The notes below the pieces were generated by a model. The model had not been told where the DNA came from and did no database searches. It was given only the letters and a program-made list of their open reading frames with translations. A DNA stretch of 64,000 bases from Rhodococcus opacus B4 (GTDB lineage Bacteria; Actinomycetota; Actinomycetes; Mycobacteriales; Mycobacteriaceae). The position numbers and the translations under genes were made by a program. The stretch is taken from contig NC_012522.1 in assembly GCF_000010805.1 (NCBI RefSeq), forward strand, positions 7,378,001 to 7,442,000. The letters run 5' to 3'. Position 1 is the stretch's first letter; every line of letters starts with the position of its first letter. This document shows, in pieces, positions 63,699-64,000 of the stretch.

Positions 63699-64000
63699 AC
63701 CAGCCGCCACCGCACGCGTACGTCCACCCGCGTCGGTTTCTCGCCGCGTTCGACGGCGATCGCGGAATCGGCCGCCGCGAACGCCTTCGCGACCGGTCGC
63801 GGGGATACGTCACCGACGTCGACCTCCGCGATGTCGAGCACCTCACCCAGCTCGCGTCCCGACAGCGACGCGTACTGCTCCGCCTTGGCGTGGGCATCGG
63901 ACCATGCCCGTTCCCGCGCGGTCGCCGTCAGCGCGGCCGGATCGGAGAAGTCGAATTCGAGTCCGCCGAGACGGATGTCGTCACCACCCGCGCCCACACA
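63695..64000 (-). CDS. SIMPL-domain (DUF541) protein, C-terminal fragment
   Basis: The frame is open to the window edge; the 5' end lies beyond base 64000. The visible 101 residues match the end of the SIMPL/DUF541 family: LEFDFSDPAALTATARERAWSDAHAKAEQYASLSG and a closing beta strand rich in Val/Arg. SIMPL proteins are small periplasmic or cytoplasmic proteins of unsettled function. Confidence is lower because the signal-bearing N-terminus is missing. Confidence 0.72.
   Translation of the reverse strand, partial: CVGAGGDDIRLGGLEFDFSDPAALTATARERAWSDAHAKAEQYASLSGRELGEVLDIAEVDVGDVSPRPVAKAFAAADSAIAVERGEKPTRVDVRVRWRLV

Overview
The window is high-GC, gene-dense actinobacterial DNA. It most resembles Rhodococcus (Mycobacteriales): GTG starts are common, several genes look leaderless, and gene order from the left edge to about 63.2 kb follows, with insertions, the Mycobacterium tuberculosis order hflX–fadE20–lexA–chiZ–nrdR–(Rv2716/Rv2715/Rv2714)–ideR–sigB–(Rv2709/08c/07)–sigA–ppgK–suhB–cei–(Rv2699c/98)–dut–(Rv2696c/95/94c/93c)–ceoC–ceoB–Rv2690c–Rv2689c. 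That comparison is from memory; no search was run. No rRNA, tRNA, CRISPR array, insertion sequence or phage gene was seen.

Layout. 0–2.8 kb: the 3' end of hflX, a secreted membrane-anchored protein and a membrane-tethered esterase. 2.9–8.9 kb: a complete fructose phosphotransferase system (fruR-fruK-fruA-ptsH leftward, ptsI rightward) whose divergent promoters share a palindromic -35 region. 9–11.6 kb: a nucleobase permease and an acyl-CoA dehydrogenase. 11.7–13.9 kb: the SOS module lexA / chiZ-like LysM protein / nrdR, with three LexA-box-like sites. 13.9–17.8 kb: hrpA, whose 3' end is followed by two extra tandem copies of its last 29 bp. 17.9–24.5 kb: a mixed accessory stretch (membrane protein, hydrolase, glyoxalase-like protein, MHS transporter plus class III aminotransferase, permuted NlpC/P60 protein, PhzF-like protein). 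24.6–33.2 kb: oxyR, an HTH-less LysR effector-domain protein, DUF5997, a Ski2-like helicase, a hydrolase, a PAC2 protein, a metallo-hydrolase and a lipoprotein.

33.3–51.8 kb: a DUF4192 protein, galE, ideR, acuC overlapping a GNAT/acyl-CoA-synthetase fusion (a likely reversible lysine acylation pair), sigB with an ECF-like promoter, a methyltransferase, small conserved proteins, a YihY protein, an SF2 helicase, a KhtTU-type K+/H+ antiporter pair, sigA and ppgK. 51.9–64 kb: suhB, cei, the conserved mycobacterial core set around dut, the K+-linked RCK proteins ceoC/ceoB divergent from a KimA-like APC transporter, a TrmA/RlmD-type RNA methyltransferase, a MarR regulator and a partial SIMPL protein.

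Together the genes cover housekeeping transcription (sigA, sigB), stress regulation (LexA, OxyR, IdeR), sugar uptake and phosphorylation (PTS, PpgK), potassium homeostasis (KhtTU, CeoBC/KimA-like) and nucleotide hygiene (NrdR, Dut). The most interesting leads are the acuC–acyltransferase pair with a lost catalytic histidine, the KimA-like/CeoBC pairing, the tandem LexA boxes, the palindrome shared by the fru/ptsI promoters, and the triplicated hrpA 3' end.
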